Below are positions 1 through 9,943 of a stretch of DNA of 64,000 nucleotides, in pieces. The position numbers and the translations under genes are program-made. The stretch is taken from positions 62,001-126,000 of the forward strand of contig JAFWCB010000004.1 of assembly GCA_017537025.1 (NCBI GenBank), in the 5' to 3' direction. The notes beneath the pieces were generated by a model. It was not told where the DNA came from, searched no databases, and saw nothing but the letters and a program-made list of their open reading frames with translations. This stretch comes from Sediminibacterium sp. (GTDB lineage: Bacteria; Bacteroidota; Bacteroidia; Chitinophagales; Chitinophagaceae). Numbering within the stretch: the stretch's first letter is position 1; each line of letters starts with the position of its first letter.

Positions 1-2945
1 AGTTTTACTTGATTCTTTCCAAATAAGTTTGTTTTATTGATCGTTTTATTTATCCATGCTTGTATATTAAAAATTGAAATATAACTATGTAAGTACATTT
101 TATTGCGATATAGTTTAACCGATACATCATAGCTAAGGTTTAGATTACACTGATGAAAAAATGGATGTCTGCTCCCATTTCTTTCTGCATATAAACCTCT
201 TCTTTTATTCAGATAAGCATTACCATCTATAAAACTGTTTAATAATTCTTTTTGTACTTCTGCCGTGTAGTAATATTGTTCAGATATTATTGGAACGAAT
301 AATTGCTTTTCTAAGTCCTTTTTTGTTGGTATATATATTAAATCAAAACCTGGAGTATTGATGGCATCTTGCACCATCGATTTTTCTCCATATACATAAC
401 TAAATGGACTTCCTGATCTGCCATGATATTCGATTTGCAAACCCAATTGATGTTTAGCTAATTTAAATGCTCGGTAGAAACGGCATTGAATAATTTGCCC
501 GATACTAAAATCGGAACGTGCTAAAGAAAGATTATTTCTTCCTCGAACAGACTCATTCAATTTCCATTGATTTGATAACAAACTAAAGTTTCCATCATAT
601 CGGGTAAAAGCATCTCCAATAAGATAGGCAACATTAAAAGTTGAAAAGTTTATTTGTTTGCGGAGTTGTACTTGGAATTGATAACCGTAACCATTTTGCT
701 TCTCATTATTTCTCAAAAAATAAATTTCCTGATAACCCCCAACGCTCGTATTTGAGTCATAAACTAATCGCTGATCTGGTCCGCTAAGTTGAATAGTTGG
801 TGATGGTAATGCAATATTACTAATGGCCATTTCTTCTTTGTTCATGAAGAATAGAAAATCAGTTTGAATGGATAGATTTTTTTTAAAATTTTTCTTCATA
901 AGTAAAGTAAATTTCCAACTCATCGGCATTTTCAATCCCTTACTAATAAGATTAATAGTAGGCATTGAAAAACTATCCGAAAATTGTGAGGGCTGCCATT
1001 GTACATAAGGATTGGGATTGAAACGAAGCTGCTTTAAACTTGAGTTGCCCGCGCGGAAACTATTATTATTCACCCCATTAAATAGATCTGCACTTGATAA
1101 CCACGCTAATGGAATAGTGCCCGCAAAATAACCCGTGCCTCCCTGCAACAGCCAACCTGTTTTTGTATTTTCATAACTAAATGATATGCGTGGAGCATAA
1201 GCGGGTAATATCTTTGTTGGATCACCTACTTGTGTATTTCCAATATTATGTATGGAACTAATGCTAGGCAATATAGTTTCATTGAAAACTCGATTCGTTA
1301 TTGGTGAATTGGCTAAGTTCTCTACAGTAATTCTTAAACCTGCCTGCACATGCCAGTTACTGTTAAATCTTTTTTCTATTTGCAAAAAAATAGCAGCTCT
1401 GGAATATGATAACGGAGTTGTTTGTTGTGTATAGATATCTCTTTCATAACTACCCGGTTTTTTATTTTGAATAAAATCAGCTAATGAATAATAGAAATAA
1501 GTACCAAAACTATTCGGGTAAAAATGGTTTCTGATTCTTACATGATGTATTTCCATTCCCATGGAATAGGTATGTTTGCTTTCTTCTAACTGAAATTTAT
1601 TGTACAAAAAAAACTGAGTCTGTTTTATGTCATTCTGCATAGCATCAGGTTGATTACCAATGTATATCATTCCTGCTCCATCTAATATTCTTACAGCAGG
1701 AAAAGACATCTGACCGGAAGAAGTATTATCGCTATTTTTATAGATACTTAATAATAGGCGATTACTATTCTTCTTCCACCATTTCTTATATTCTACATTT
1801 CCATATATTACATTACCAAAAAATTGCTTTGCACTATTACTCAAAAAAAGTGAATAAGGAGTACTACTATTATTGTGTATTCGTTCATAACTAAAATGTC
1901 GGACGGAGAATACCAATTTCTGATTTCGAGTCAATAGCCAATCAATCCGTAAGGATAACTTTATATGCTTTCGTAAATCCACAAACTCGGGTTTTCCAAT
2001 TTGGTAATGATACAGCGATTGTATGGTATTGGCAGCTAGTTCTAGTTGTTTGATATGCTGGATATTTCCTCTATATCTCAGCAAGTTGAAGGGTTCATTG
2101 GCCTGATATTTTAAATAATCTATACTACCTGCATAGAAAATTTTATTTAAAACAATGGGACCGCTCAATTGTAAGCCTGTTCTCTGCTGATTAATATTTC
2201 CCAAGCCTCTTTCTGTGAAATATTTTCGCTGTGCTTTGTTTGTTCCTGCTTTTGTAGTGATATTAATTGCACCACCCGTAAAGTTACCGATAGAAGCATC
2301 AAAACTGCTACTTACAACCTGAACCTGTTCTACCTCCTCCGCTTGAATCGGAAACCCAAGTGTTTGTCCGCCCGCAATTCCATTGGCAGATAAACCAAAT
2401 AGATCATTCTGTAAAGCCCCATCGATATATATCGCATTCAGCCTCGGATTTTGTTGAGCTATAGATATTCCACCATTTTGCATCATATGAATTTGTGGGA
2501 ATTGTTGAAATATTCCTCCATAAATGCCATTCGTTTTCACCATTTCATCAGCCTTTCTTACACCAAAAGAATGGTTGCGATATGGTATACTGCTGCTAAC
2601 TAAAATATCTTTGAGCATATTTAATTTTTCTTGTAAGTCGATATTAACATGTACAGTTTCTCCAACCAATATTTCGATACCATTAAGCGTGGTGGAATCA
2701 CCGGAGCCGGTGACTACTTTTAATGTATAAGTTCCAACGGCATCTATATTCGTAAAATGATAGTACCCGTTGGTATCGCTATTGCTCGTATATTTTTCTC
2801 GATGCGAGTTAACGGAAAGAATAATCGATGCGCCTATCATAGGATATCCTTTTTTGCTAATATACCCGGCGATATGTCCACCTGTTTGTTGTGCCACGGT
2901 ATTTTTTATGATCAGAAAACCACTTAAGATGAATACCCATTTCAT
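1..2945 (-). CDS. TonB-dependent outer-membrane receptor, 3' part missing
   Basis: The frame is open from the ATG at 2945 to the window edge, giving about 981 residues; the C-terminus lies outside the window. Seen: a signal peptide (residues 1-19, ending TVAQ), a carboxypeptidase-regulatory-like beta domain (about 22-105), a TonB plug (about 125-235, with AIYIDG and GGAINITT) and a long beta-strand-rich barrel. From family knowledge it should bind and import a large substrate through the outer membrane with TonB/ExbBD energy. No SusD-like partner is present on the visible side, so the substrate is unknown. It is divergent from ribBA across a 108-base gap. Confidence 0.88.
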   Translation of the reverse strand, partial: MKWVFILSGFLIIKNTVAQQTGGHIAGYISKKGYPMIGASIILSVNSHREKYTSNSDTNGYYHFTNIDAVGTYTLKVVTGSGDSTTLNGIEILVGETVHVNIDLQEKLNMLKDILVSSSIPYRNHSFGVRKADEMVKTNGIYGGIFQQFPQIHMMQNGGISIAQQNPRLNAIYIDGALQNDLFGLSANGIAGGQTLGFPIQAEEVEQVQVVSSSFDASIGNFTGGAINITTKAGTNKAQRKYFTERGLGNINQQRTGLQLSGPIVLNKIFYAGSIDYLKYQANEPFNLLRYRGNIQHIKQLELAANTIQSLYHYQIGKPEFVDLRKHIKLSLRIDWLLTRNQKLVFSVRHFSYERIHNNSSTPYSLFLSNSAKQFFGNVIYGNVEYKKWWKKNSNRLLLSIYKNSDNTSSGQMSFPAVRILDGAGMIYIGNQPDAMQNDIKQTQFFLYNKFQLEESKHTYSMGMEIHHVRIRNHFYPNSFGTYFYYSLADFIQNKKPGSYERDIYTQQTTPLSYSRAAIFLQIEKRFNSNWHVQAGLRITVENLANSPITNRVFNETILPSISSIHNIGNTQVGDPTKILPAYAPRISFSYENTKTGWLLQGGTGYFAGTIPLAWLSSADLFNGVNNNSFRAGNSSLKQLRFNPNPYVQWQPSQFSDSFSMPTINLISKGLKMPMSWKFTLLMKKNFKKNLSIQTDFLFFMNKEEMAISNIALPSPTIQLSGPDQRLVYDSNTSVGGYQEIYFLRNNEKQNGYGYQFQVQLRKQINFSTFNVAYLIGDAFTRYDGNFSLLSNQWKLNESVRGRNNLSLARSDFSIGQIIQCRFYRAFKLAKHQLGLQIEYHGRSGSPFSYVYGEKSMVQDAINTPGFDLIYIPTKKDLEKQLFVPIISEQYYYTAEVQKELLNSFIDGNAYLNKRRGLYAERNGSRHPFFHQCNLNLSYDVSVKLYRNKMYLHSYISIFNIQAWINKTINKTNLFGKNQVK

Positions 2946-3030
2946 ATATCAATACTAGCTGATACGAAGCTTATGGGTTAGGGTATATCTACGTTTTTTG
3001 TTATTTTTTTCACGGTAAGCCCAGCTTCCG

Positions 3031-3038
3031 TAATTTTG
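3031..3038 (+). promoter_or_regulatory. Bacteroidota -7 box before ribBA
   Basis: TAATTTTG fits the TAnnTTTG consensus of the Bacteroidota primary sigma factor and lies 15 bases before the ATG at 3054. No well-spaced -33 TTTG is visible. The position argues against the in-frame TTG at 3036, which lies inside the box. Confidence 0.55.
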
Positions 3039-3053
3039 CAGCAAATACCTAAT

Positions 3054-4262
3054 ATGTTGAACAGGATTGAGGAAGCGATTGAAGATATTCGTGCCGGTAA
3101 AATGGTTATTGTAGTTGATGATGAAGATCGTGAAAATGAAGGTGATTTTATTATAGCAGCAAGATTTGCTACACCTGAAGTAATTAATTTTATGAGTAAA
3201 GAAGGGCGTGGATTAATTTGTGCAGCCCTTACGGAGGAAAGATGTGCGGAGTTATCGTTAACTCCCATGGTAACTTCAAATACATCATTGCATGAAACTG
3301 CCTTTACGGTGTCGGTGGATTTAATTGGACAAGGAACTACAACAGGAATTTCTGCTGCTGATCGTTCCAAAACAATACTAGCATTAATAAATCCGGATAC
3401 CAAGGCATCGGATTTAGGTAGGCCCGGACATATATTTCCCCTAAAGGCAAAAGCAGGTGGCGTTTTGCGTAGGAGTGGACATACAGAGGCAACAGTAGAT
3501 TTGGCACGATTGGCAGGTTTAGAATCCGCCGGTGTTTTGGTAGAGGTGATGAATGAAGATGGTACAATGGCCAGGCTACCTCAACTAGAGATCATTGCCG
3601 AAAAATTTGGATTGAAAATTATTTCTATTAAAGATTTGATTGATTTCAGATTAAAAACGGATTCTTTAATCGAAGAATTAGTAAGGGTGGATATGCCAAC
3701 TCGCTATGGAAATTTCAATTTAATTGCTTTTAAAGAAAAATTAAGTGGTGCGGAACATTTGGCATTAATAAAAGGTAGCTGGGCTGAAAATGAAGCTGTA
3801 CTCACCAGAGTACATAGTAGTTGTTTTACCGGTGATATTTTAGGAAGCTTTCGTTGCGACTGTGGGGAGCAACTGCATAAAGCCATGCAAATGGTAGAGC
3901 ATGAGGGTAAGGGTGTAATTCTTTATATGAATCAAGAGGGAAGGGGTATTGGTTTAATCAATAAGCTCAAAGCATATCAATTACAGGAGCAGGGTATGGA
4001 TACTGTAGAAGCCAATCTGCATTTAGGTTTTGGGATGGATGAGAGAGATTACGGTGTTGGCGCTCAAATATTAAGATATTTAGGTGTTCATCAGCTGAAA
4101 CTCATGAGTAATAACCCACGCAAAAGGGCGGGCTTAAAAGGTTATGGATTAGAAATCACAGAAATTATTCCAATAGAAGTTCCGGCGAATCCACACAACG
4201 AAAAATATCTACAAACTAAGCGAGATAAGTTGGGGCATGAGATATTGGGTGGAAAAGGGTAG
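3054..4262 (+). CDS. ribBA: Bifunctional riboflavin synthesis protein RibBA
   Basis: Fusion of 3,4-dihydroxy-2-butanone-4-phosphate synthase (N-terminal half) and GTP cyclohydrolase II (C-terminal half), which together supply both precursors of riboflavin. Seen: the acidic [11 protein letters not shown] motif and HTEATVDL in the RibB part; in the RibA part the zinc motif [23 protein letters not shown] and MSNNPRKR. Length is 402 residues, normal for the fusion. I chose the ATG at 3054, which begins [12 protein letters not shown] as usual for the family; a longer TTG version (3036) would start within the promoter box. The downstream gene is convergent, so ribBA looks monocistronic. Confidence 0.96.
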   Translation: MLNRIEEAIEDIRAGKMVIVVDDEDRENEGDFIIAARFATPEVINFMSKEGRGLICAALTEERCAELSLTPMVTSNTSLHETAFTVSVDLIGQGTTTGISAADRSKTILALINPDTKASDLGRPGHIFPLKAKAGGVLRRSGHTEATVDLARLAGLESAGVLVEVMNEDGTMARLPQLEIIAEKFGLKIISIKDLIDFRLKTDSLIEELVRVDMPTRYGNFNLIAFKEKLSGAEHLALIKGSWAENEAVLTRVHSSCFTGDILGSFRCDCGEQLHKAMQMVEHEGKGVILYMNQEGRGIGLINKLKAYQLQEQGMDTVEANLHLGFGMDERDYGVGAQILRYLGVHQLKLMSNNPRKRAGLKGYGLEITEIIPIEVPANPHNEKYLQTKRDKLGHEILGGKG

Positions 4263-4266
4263 TGAG

Positions 4267-5583
4267 TTATTGAGTATCTACTCTCAGTATTGTTTGTAAC
4301 AAAACATTGGCTCCATTTTGCATATCTGTTACTGTAGAAAATTCTTTAGGGGAGTGACTAATACCACGAATACTCGGGATAAAGATCATAGCAGCAGGTG
4401 CTATTTTAGCGATCTCTTGAGTATCATGCCCTGCACCACTTTGCATAAACTTTGTTGTTAACCCTAAAGCTTTAGCGGTGCTATTAATAACCAGTTGTAG
4501 TGCTTTATCAGTTAATGCAGGTATAGGTGCATTTGGCTGACGATTAAAACTAATTTTTGTTTTGGTATTGGTAGCAATGGTAGAAGCGCGATGCTCAATT
4601 TTTTTAAATAGCATCTCAATTTTGGTTGCGTCTAAATCGCGAATCTCTAATCCCAGCGTAACTTTTCCGGGGATTACATTATAAGCCCCAGGTTGAACCG
4701 CCAGCTTACCAACGGTACCTACTTGTGTTCCTTTAACGCTATTAATTTCTTCATTTACCGCAATAACAAATTTTGAGGCAGCGAGTAAAGCATCTTGTCG
4801 CATATTCATGGGGGTTGCGCCGGCATGGTTTGCAAAGCCATCTACAATAACCTCCCAATGTACAATACCCACAATTCCTTCTACTACACCGATTTGAATT
4901 TTCTCCTTTTCTAGAATGCCTCCTTGCTCAATGTGTAATTCAAGCCAAGCATGTATATCTCCTTTTTTACGAATACAAGATTGAATATTATCCGGATTTC
5001 CTCCTATTGCTTTGATTCCTTCTGCTTGTGTGAGTCCGCTTTGGCTTTTTTGTTGTAATCCTTCTGCAGTTAAATGTCCGGCCATAGCCATACTTCCAAT
5101 TGTACCTCCTTCTTCATTCGCAAAAATGATTAGTTCTAATGGATGCTCCGTACTAATATTATTTTCATTTAGTATCTCCATAACTTCTAAAGCTGCAATC
5201 GACCCAACAGCTCCATCGTAATTACCACCATCGGGAACCATATCTATATGAGAACCAAAACAGATAGGTTTTAGAGCATTGTTTTTACCCTTCCGTTTTC
5301 CAATAATATTTCCTGCGGCATCAATGGTTGGATTGAGTCCGGCTTTTTTCATTAACTCCATAAACCAAGCTCTTCCCTCTATATCTCCCTTGGTAAAAGC
5401 AACGCGATATCCTCTGCCTTTTTCATCTACCCCAAATTTGGCAAGTTCAAAAATGCGTTGCTCGATACGTTGAGCGTTTATGTGTAAACTATTATTAGTT
5501 GCTCCCCTCGCTATTAATGAATCAAACAGGCTTAGTCCAATTGAAGCGATGGCCGTGTTCTGAATAAAAACTCTTCTATGCAT
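4267..5583 (-). CDS. Exported M20-family amidohydrolase (allantoate/N-carbamoyl-amino-acid type)
   Basis: A 438-residue dinuclear metal hydrolase of the allantoate amidohydrolase / N-carbamoyl-L-amino-acid hydrolase / beta-alanine synthase group. Seen: GSHIDMVPDGG (His112, Asp114), NYDGAVG (Asp123), NEEGG (Glu157-158), LHIEQGGILE and GAGHDTQE, all matching metal or substrate positions of the group. The N-terminus (MHRRVFIQNTAIASIG) has two arginines before a hydrophobic stretch, so Tat export is likely. The enzyme would release ammonia and CO2 from a ureido compound in the periplasm. It is divergent from the molybdenum hydroxylase operon, a weak hint at purine or hydantoin breakdown. The substrate cannot be told from sequence. 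Confidence 0.85.
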   Translation of the reverse strand: MHRRVFIQNTAIASIGLSLFDSLIARGATNNSLHINAQRIEQRIFELAKFGVDEKGRGYRVAFTKGDIEGRAWFMELMKKAGLNPTIDAAGNIIGKRKGKNNALKPICFGSHIDMVPDGGNYDGAVGSIAALEVMEILNENNISTEHPLELIIFANEEGGTIGSMAMAGHLTAEGLQQKSQSGLTQAEGIKAIGGNPDNIQSCIRKKGDIHAWLELHIEQGGILEKEKIQIGVVEGIVGIVHWEVIVDGFANHAGATPMNMRQDALLAASKFVIAVNEEINSVKGTQVGTVGKLAVQPGAYNVIPGKVTLGLEIRDLDATKIEMLFKKIEHRASTIATNTKTKISFNRQPNAPIPALTDKALQLVINSTAKALGLTTKFMQSGAGHDTQEIAKIAPAAMIFIPSIRGISHSPKEFSTVTDMQNGANVLLQTILRVDTQ

Positions 5584-5701
5584 GATGTATTACTATCTTA
5601 AAGTAGGTAAGATACAAGAAAAAATTGATGCTAAATAAGTGATCACGCTGTATATTTATATGTACTTATATAAGGTAGTACGATTTATTAAATAAAGGAT
5701 T

Positions 5702-7948
5702 ATGGCAAATCAAAAAAATACTGCTTCTCCACGCCGTTCATTTATAAAAACCTCGGTATTAGCCGGTGGTGGGTTGATGCTCAATTTCACCTGGTTAAGT
5801 TCGTTAGCAGAAACGAGTGCAGACGGCCCTATTCCAACGAGTTGGGTTGAATTGGGAGGATTTATTCGAATCACACCGGAAAATATTATTAAGATATTAA
5901 ATCCTAACCCCGATTTTGGTCAGAATGTAATGACTTCATTACCAATGATTGTGGCAGAGGAGTTAGATGCGGATTGGAAGAAAGTAGTAGTTGAGATGGC
6001 GCCTCATAGTACTAAGCTGGGTCCGCAATTTTCGGGTGGTAGTAATTCGGTGAGGATGTATTGGAAGCCCTTGCGTGAAGCTGGCGCAACTGCTAGATAT
6101 ATGTTGATGCAAGCTGCGGCACAGGCATGGGGTGTGGATGTTTCAGAAATTACTACCAATGCTTCTATGTTATATCATAAAAAAAGTGGAAGATCTGCTA
6201 CGTACGGAAGTTTTGCAACAAAAGCTGCTTCATTACCTGTTCCTAAAAATGTAAAACTAAAAGATGTAAATGATTTTAAAATAGTTGGTAATTCACAGCT
6301 TAATGTAGAAGGGAAAAAAATTGTAACGGGTACTCCCTTGTTTGGTATGGATTATAAGCATGAAGGCATGCTAATTGCGATGATTGAACATCCACCTGCT
6401 TTTGGAATGAAACTAAAATCATACGATGCTACAGAAGCTTTAAAAATGCCGGGGATAAAGACTGTGTTCGATCTTACGCTGTATCCGGATGGATTAGAGC
6501 AGGCAGGTTTTGATACCAGAACTTTTAATGAACTTTTAGTAGTTGTTGGTAAGAGTACTTGGGAGGTTATGCAAGCGCGCAAAAAATTAAAAATTGTTTG
6601 GACCCCGGAAGGCGATAGAAAAGATACGATGGGAGGAAGAGGAGGAAAAACAGTAGTAGTAGTTCCTGGTGCATTGGAAACTACCAGTAAACAATTCGAG
6701 AAAATGAAAGAGAGGGCTATGCAGCCAGCGAAATTGTTGCGGAAAGATGGCGATCCTGAATCTGCTTTTAAAAATGCAGCACAAATTATTGAAAGAACAT
6801 ATACAGCTCCTTTTTTAGCGCATAACTGTATGGAGCCGATTAATTTTTTTGCACATGTAACTGCAGATAAAGCGCTTTTAGTGGGGCCTTTGCAAGCCCC
6901 GGGCTGGGCCATTCCCATTGTTTCCAAAGTGTTGAAAATGCCTGCCGATAAAATTGAAGTTCAAATGACGCGAATGGGTGGTGGTTTTGGTAGAAGAGCA
7001 TACGCACATTATTTAGCGGAAGCTGCCCTAATTTCTCAAAAAGCAAACGCTCCAATTAAGCTGGTGTATACCCGCGAAGACGATATGACTTATGGTATTT
7101 ACCGTCCTATGTATACGGCCACTTATAGAGCTGCCTTGGATGCGAATAAAAATTTAATTGGGTTTCATGTGAAGGGTGGCGGTATTCCCGAACATCCTAT
7201 TCATGCTGATCGTTTCCCTGCAGGAGCTATTGATAATTATTTGGCAGAAGGCTGGGAGATACCCACTAATATCACCATCGGGGCTTACAGAGCACCACGA
7301 TCTAATTTTAATGCAGCGGCTGAGCAATCATTTTTAGATGAATTAGCAGAAGTTATGGGTAAGGATCCGATTGATTTTAGGTTGGAATTATTAAAGCGAG
7401 CCAAAGAAAAACCTGTTGGGAAAAACAATGATTACGATGCTGCACGTTATGCAGGTGTATTGGAATTACTTAAAGTAAAATCAGGTTGGGGAAAACCGGA
7501 AAATAAAAAATACTTCAGAGGTGTTGCTGCTTATTTCTGCCATAATTCTTATGCCGCACATGTAATAGATATTGCAAAGAAAAATGGAGAGCCTTATGTA
7601 GAAAGAGTTACCAGCACTGTAGATTGTGGTATTGTTATTAATCCCGATGCGGCCACTAATATGGTGCAAGGTGCTGTAGTAGATGGTATAGGAAATGCAT
7701 TTTATAGCGGGTTAACACATATTGATGGTGCGGGGCAACAAGCTAATTTTAATAAGTATCGAATTATCCGGATACACGAAGCCCCCAAAAAGATCGACGT
7801 ATTTTTTGTAGATAATGATATTGATCCTACGGGATTGGGTGAGCCGCCATTCCCGCCTGTAATTCCGGCTGTAGCAAATGCATTATATAAATTGGAAGGG
7901 AAGCGTAGATATATGCAACCCTTTGGTGTTAAACTTCTAAACTCATAA
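5702..7948 (+). CDS. Molybdopterin-binding large subunit of a periplasmic hydroxylase (IorB-like)
   Basis: A 748-residue member of the xanthine dehydrogenase/aldehyde oxidase superfamily, closest in layout to isoquinoline 1-oxidoreductase beta subunit. Seen: a Tat-type leader (SPRRSFIK then a hydrophobic stretch, residues 10-33), the cofactor loop MGGGFGRR (about 424-431) and a C-terminal GLGEPPFPP whose Glu714 is in the position of the catalytic glutamate. Known role: hydroxylation of an aldehyde or N-heterocycle with water as oxygen donor. The 2Fe-2S subunit starts two bases after the stop and a cytochrome c follows, so electrons probably leave via the cytochrome. No FAD subunit is present. 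Substrate unknown. Confidence 0.9.
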   Translation: MANQKNTASPRRSFIKTSVLAGGGLMLNFTWLSSLAETSADGPIPTSWVELGGFIRITPENIIKILNPNPDFGQNVMTSLPMIVAEELDADWKKVVVEMAPHSTKLGPQFSGGSNSVRMYWKPLREAGATARYMLMQAAAQAWGVDVSEITTNASMLYHKKSGRSATYGSFATKAASLPVPKNVKLKDVNDFKIVGNSQLNVEGKKIVTGTPLFGMDYKHEGMLIAMIEHPPAFGMKLKSYDATEALKMPGIKTVFDLTLYPDGLEQAGFDTRTFNELLVVVGKSTWEVMQARKKLKIVWTPEGDRKDTMGGRGGKTVVVVPGALETTSKQFEKMKERAMQPAKLLRKDGDPESAFKNAAQIIERTYTAPFLAHNCMEPINFFAHVTADKALLVGPLQAPGWAIPIVSKVLKMPADKIEVQMTRMGGGFGRRAYAHYLAEAALISQKANAPIKLVYTREDDMTYGIYRPMYTATYRAALDANKNLIGFHVKGGGIPEHPIHADRFPAGAIDNYLAEGWEIPTNITIGAYRAPRSNFNAAAEQSFLDELAEVMGKDPIDFRLELLKRAKEKPVGKNNDYDAARYAGVLELLKVKSGWGKPENKKYFRGVAAYFCHNSYAAHVIDIAKKNGEPYVERVTSTVDCGIVINPDAATNMVQGAVVDGIGNAFYSGLTHIDGAGQQANFNKYRIIRIHEAPKKIDVFFVDNDIDPTGLGEPPFPPVIPAVANALYKLEGKRRYMQPFGVKLLNS

Positions 7949-7949
7949 T

Positions 7950-8414
7950 ATGATTACACTTACCGTGAATAATAAAAAAATTAATGTGGATGTAGACCCT
8001 GATACTCCATTATTATGGGTATTACGTGAGCATCTTGATTTGATGGGGGTTAAATATGGTTGTGGAGTTGCACAGTGTGGTGCCTGTGTTGTTCACTTGA
8101 ATGGCGAAGCGGTACGCTCTTGTGTTACAAAAATAAGCAGAGCAGCCAATCAACAAGTGGTAACTATTGAAGGATTATCTGAAGAGGGAGATCATCCTGT
8201 ACAAAAAGCATGGGTAGAATTAGATGTAGTGCAGTGTGGCTATTGCCAAGCCGGACAAATCATGTCGGCAGCTGTTTTGTTAAAAGAAAATAAAAATCCA
8301 ACAGATGCAGATATTGATGCTGCCATGGCCGGTAATATTTGTAGATGTGGCACTTATGTACGCGTACGACAAGCTATAAAGCGTGCCGCTGAAATTCAAC
8401 GTAATGCCAAATAA
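7950..8414 (+). CDS. 2Fe-2S subunit of the molybdenum hydroxylase (IorA-like)
   Basis: A 154-residue two-cluster iron-sulfur protein. Seen: a plant-type ferredoxin cluster motif (Cys38, Cys43, Cys46, Cys58, in [15 protein letters not shown]) and the alpha-helical second cluster (QCGYCQAGQ and GNICRCGTY). It carries electrons from the molybdenum site of the upstream protein. It has no leader of its own, so it is probably co-exported bound to the Tat-bearing large subunit, as is known for this family. One base separates it from the upstream gene. Confidence 0.95.
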   Translation: MITLTVNNKKINVDVDPDTPLLWVLREHLDLMGVKYGCGVAQCGACVVHLNGEAVRSCVTKISRAANQQVVTIEGLSEEGDHPVQKAWVELDVVQCGYCQAGQIMSAAVLLKENKNPTDADIDAAMAGNICRCGTYVRVRQAIKRAAEIQRNAK

Positions 8415-8416
8415 AA

Positions 8417-9028
8417 ATGAGTATGAAAAGATTTTCTAAAGCTTTTATAATAGTTGTATCCCTTAGTGTAGGAATTGTTTTGATGAGTTTTGTGATAGAT
8501 AATGAAGTGTCAACTAATAAGAATTTTGCAATTAAAGATAGTGTGACTTCCGTAAAAGCATTTCATGAAGTATATAAAGTATTGCTGAGCCCGCGCTGTA
8601 TGAATTGCCACCCATCCGGGGATATCCCTTTGCAGGGCGATGATAGCCATGCACATGCGATGTTACCTAAACGAGGTGTAGATGGGAAAGGTGTATATGC
8701 CATGAAATGTGGAAATTGTCATCAGTCTGCTAATACAGAAGGGTCGGGTCGCCCGCCCGGGGCACCTAATTGGCATTTGCCGCCTGCTAATATGAAAATG
8801 GTTTTTCAAGGTAAATCTGAGCACGACTTAGCGAAGCAAATTGCGAACCCTAAAACCAATGGTAATAAGAACCTGAAGCAATTGATTGCACATGCAGAGG
8901 ATGGATTAGTAAAATGGGGTTGGGAGCCGGGGGAGGGAAGAACATTGCCTCCTTTAACATATGATGAGTTTAAAAAGGCTTGGAATACGTGGTTAGAAAA
9001 CGGTGCGTATGCGCCTAGCGGCAAGTAA
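8417..9028 (+). CDS. Exported or membrane-anchored dihaem cytochrome c
   Basis: A 203-residue protein with an N-terminal hydrophobic segment (about 8-27) and two CxxCH haem sites: CMNCH (61-65) and CGNCH (98-102). It starts two bases after the 2Fe-2S subunit, so it is the probable electron acceptor of the hydroxylase, passing electrons to the respiratory chain. Two starts are possible (8417 or 8423); both keep the signal segment. The name isoquinoline reductase-associated cytochrome would be inference from position. The gene is followed by an octamer repeat array. Confidence 0.88.
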   Translation: MSMKRFSKAFIIVVSLSVGIVLMSFVIDNEVSTNKNFAIKDSVTSVKAFHEVYKVLLSPRCMNCHPSGDIPLQGDDSHAHAMLPKRGVDGKGVYAMKCGNCHQSANTEGSGRPPGAPNWHLPPANMKMVFQGKSEHDLAKQIANPKTNGNKNLKQLIAHAEDGLVKWGWEPGEGRTLPPLTYDEFKKAWNTWLENGAYAPSGK

Positions 9029-9031
9029 ATG

Positions 9032-9055
9032 AGTAACTAGGTGACTAAGTAACAA
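9032..9055. repeat. Octamer tandem array, root AGTnACTA
   Basis: Three degenerate 8-base units (AGTAACTA, GGTGACTA, AGTAACAA) sit right after the cytochrome stop codon. The root is the same as the larger array at 52824-52895. Confidence 0.75.
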
Positions 9056-9057
9056 CT

Positions 9058-9891
9058 TTATGGCTTACGGACTTTCCGACTTCCCGACTCACGGACTTCC
9101 TTTTTCAACGCCTCAACTTCTTTTTGCAGTTGAATCGTATACAGTGTAAGTTCTTCTACTTTTTTAAGGAGTAAGCCATTCATCTTACCTAAATCAAGTC
9201 CCTCTTTCATCACTTCCTCTGTAGATTGTATATCCGGTAAATGCTTGTTGGTTTGAATATATTTTTCTAATTGGTTCAATGGCATCAAACTGTATTTTTT
9301 ATCGAACACATGATCGAACCAATCTTTTGAGTTTTTGATAGCTACTTTTACTTTTTCTGTTAGGATACCTTGTTCTACAAATAATTTGTAGCCGTCTACC
9401 TGTGTATTCACATCCCCAATTTTTACGTGCCCTTCATAAGAATCGATGGAAAAGTATTCTTTTTCTGTTGGATCGGTACCTCCTTTAAAGGATATTTTAA
9501 ATGTTTGTGGGGTTTTGATGGTATTATCTCCCGAAACACGAGCACCAACCGTCCACCAACTTGCATTTTTAGGATTTGAATAATCACCGTTAAAGAACAT
9601 GATGGAAGGCTCATTCTGTCCGCTAGACGCCCAATCATTTGTAAGTTTTAGCAAAATATTTTTATTACGTGTATTACCGGCACCTTTTTTTATTTCGAGA
9701 GGGGCGGTAGGGGTAAGTGTACCAATACCTGCAAAACCGCTAGGGGAGAGTATATTCTCTTTTGATTCCTTACTGTTATCTGTTGTTTCGGTGCTGGTGC
9801 GAACTTTGCCACTGCTACTCGGCCTTTGTGCCAAAGCAATATTTACTGATAATAATCCAATAATACCAAGGGTATAAACTATACGCTTCAT
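9058..9891 (-). CDS. Secreted envelope/tail-fibre-like protein with C-terminal coiled coil
   Basis: A 277-residue protein with a signal peptide (residues 1-21, ending ALAQ). The middle resembles the repeat-poor bodies of Bacteroidota tail-fibre-like secreted proteins. The last third has the pattern seen before chaperone-of-endosialidase-like tails (VAIKNSKDWFDHVF, KYIQTNKHLPDI) and ends in a heptad coiled coil (about 238-266). Function unknown; likely a surface trimer. The last dozen or so codons and the stop come from an octamer repeat array (9059-9098), so the extreme C-terminus is probably not conserved. Confidence 0.75.
   Translation of the reverse strand: MKRIVYTLGIIGLLSVNIALAQRPSSSGKVRTSTETTDNSKESKENILSPSGFAGIGTLTPTAPLEIKKGAGNTRNKNILLKLTNDWASSGQNEPSIMFFNGDYSNPKNASWWTVGARVSGDNTIKTPQTFKISFKGGTDPTEKEYFSIDSYEGHVKIGDVNTQVDGYKLFVEQGILTEKVKVAIKNSKDWFDHVFDKKYSLMPLNQLEKYIQTNKHLPDIQSTEEVMKEGLDLGKMNGLLLKKVEELTLYTIQLQKEVEALKKEVRESGSRKVRKP
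9059..9098. repeat. Octamer tandem array, root nCCGACTT, inside a gene's 3' end
   Basis: Five 8-base units in a row (TATGGCTT, ACGGACTT, TCCGACTT, CCCGACTC, ACGGACTT). The array encodes the C-terminal residues and stop codon of the minus-strand gene that ends at 9058. Confidence 0.85.
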
Positions 9892-9943
9892 AGGTTGAAG
9901 TTATAACCCCTGTATAACGAATTTTATGGCTAATTAGTATGTA

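Noticed and set aside
3036-3053. Longer ribBA with a TTG start
   Set aside because: The TTG lies inside the -7 box TAATTTTG; the ATG at 3054 gives the normal RibBA N-terminus.
2978-3403. Minus-strand ORF opposite ribBA
   Set aside because: Antisense shadow of a strongly conserved gene; no homology seen.
6352-6927. 191-residue minus-strand ORF within the molybdenum hydroxylase gene
   Set aside because: Shadow frame; the sense strand codes for a complete conserved protein.
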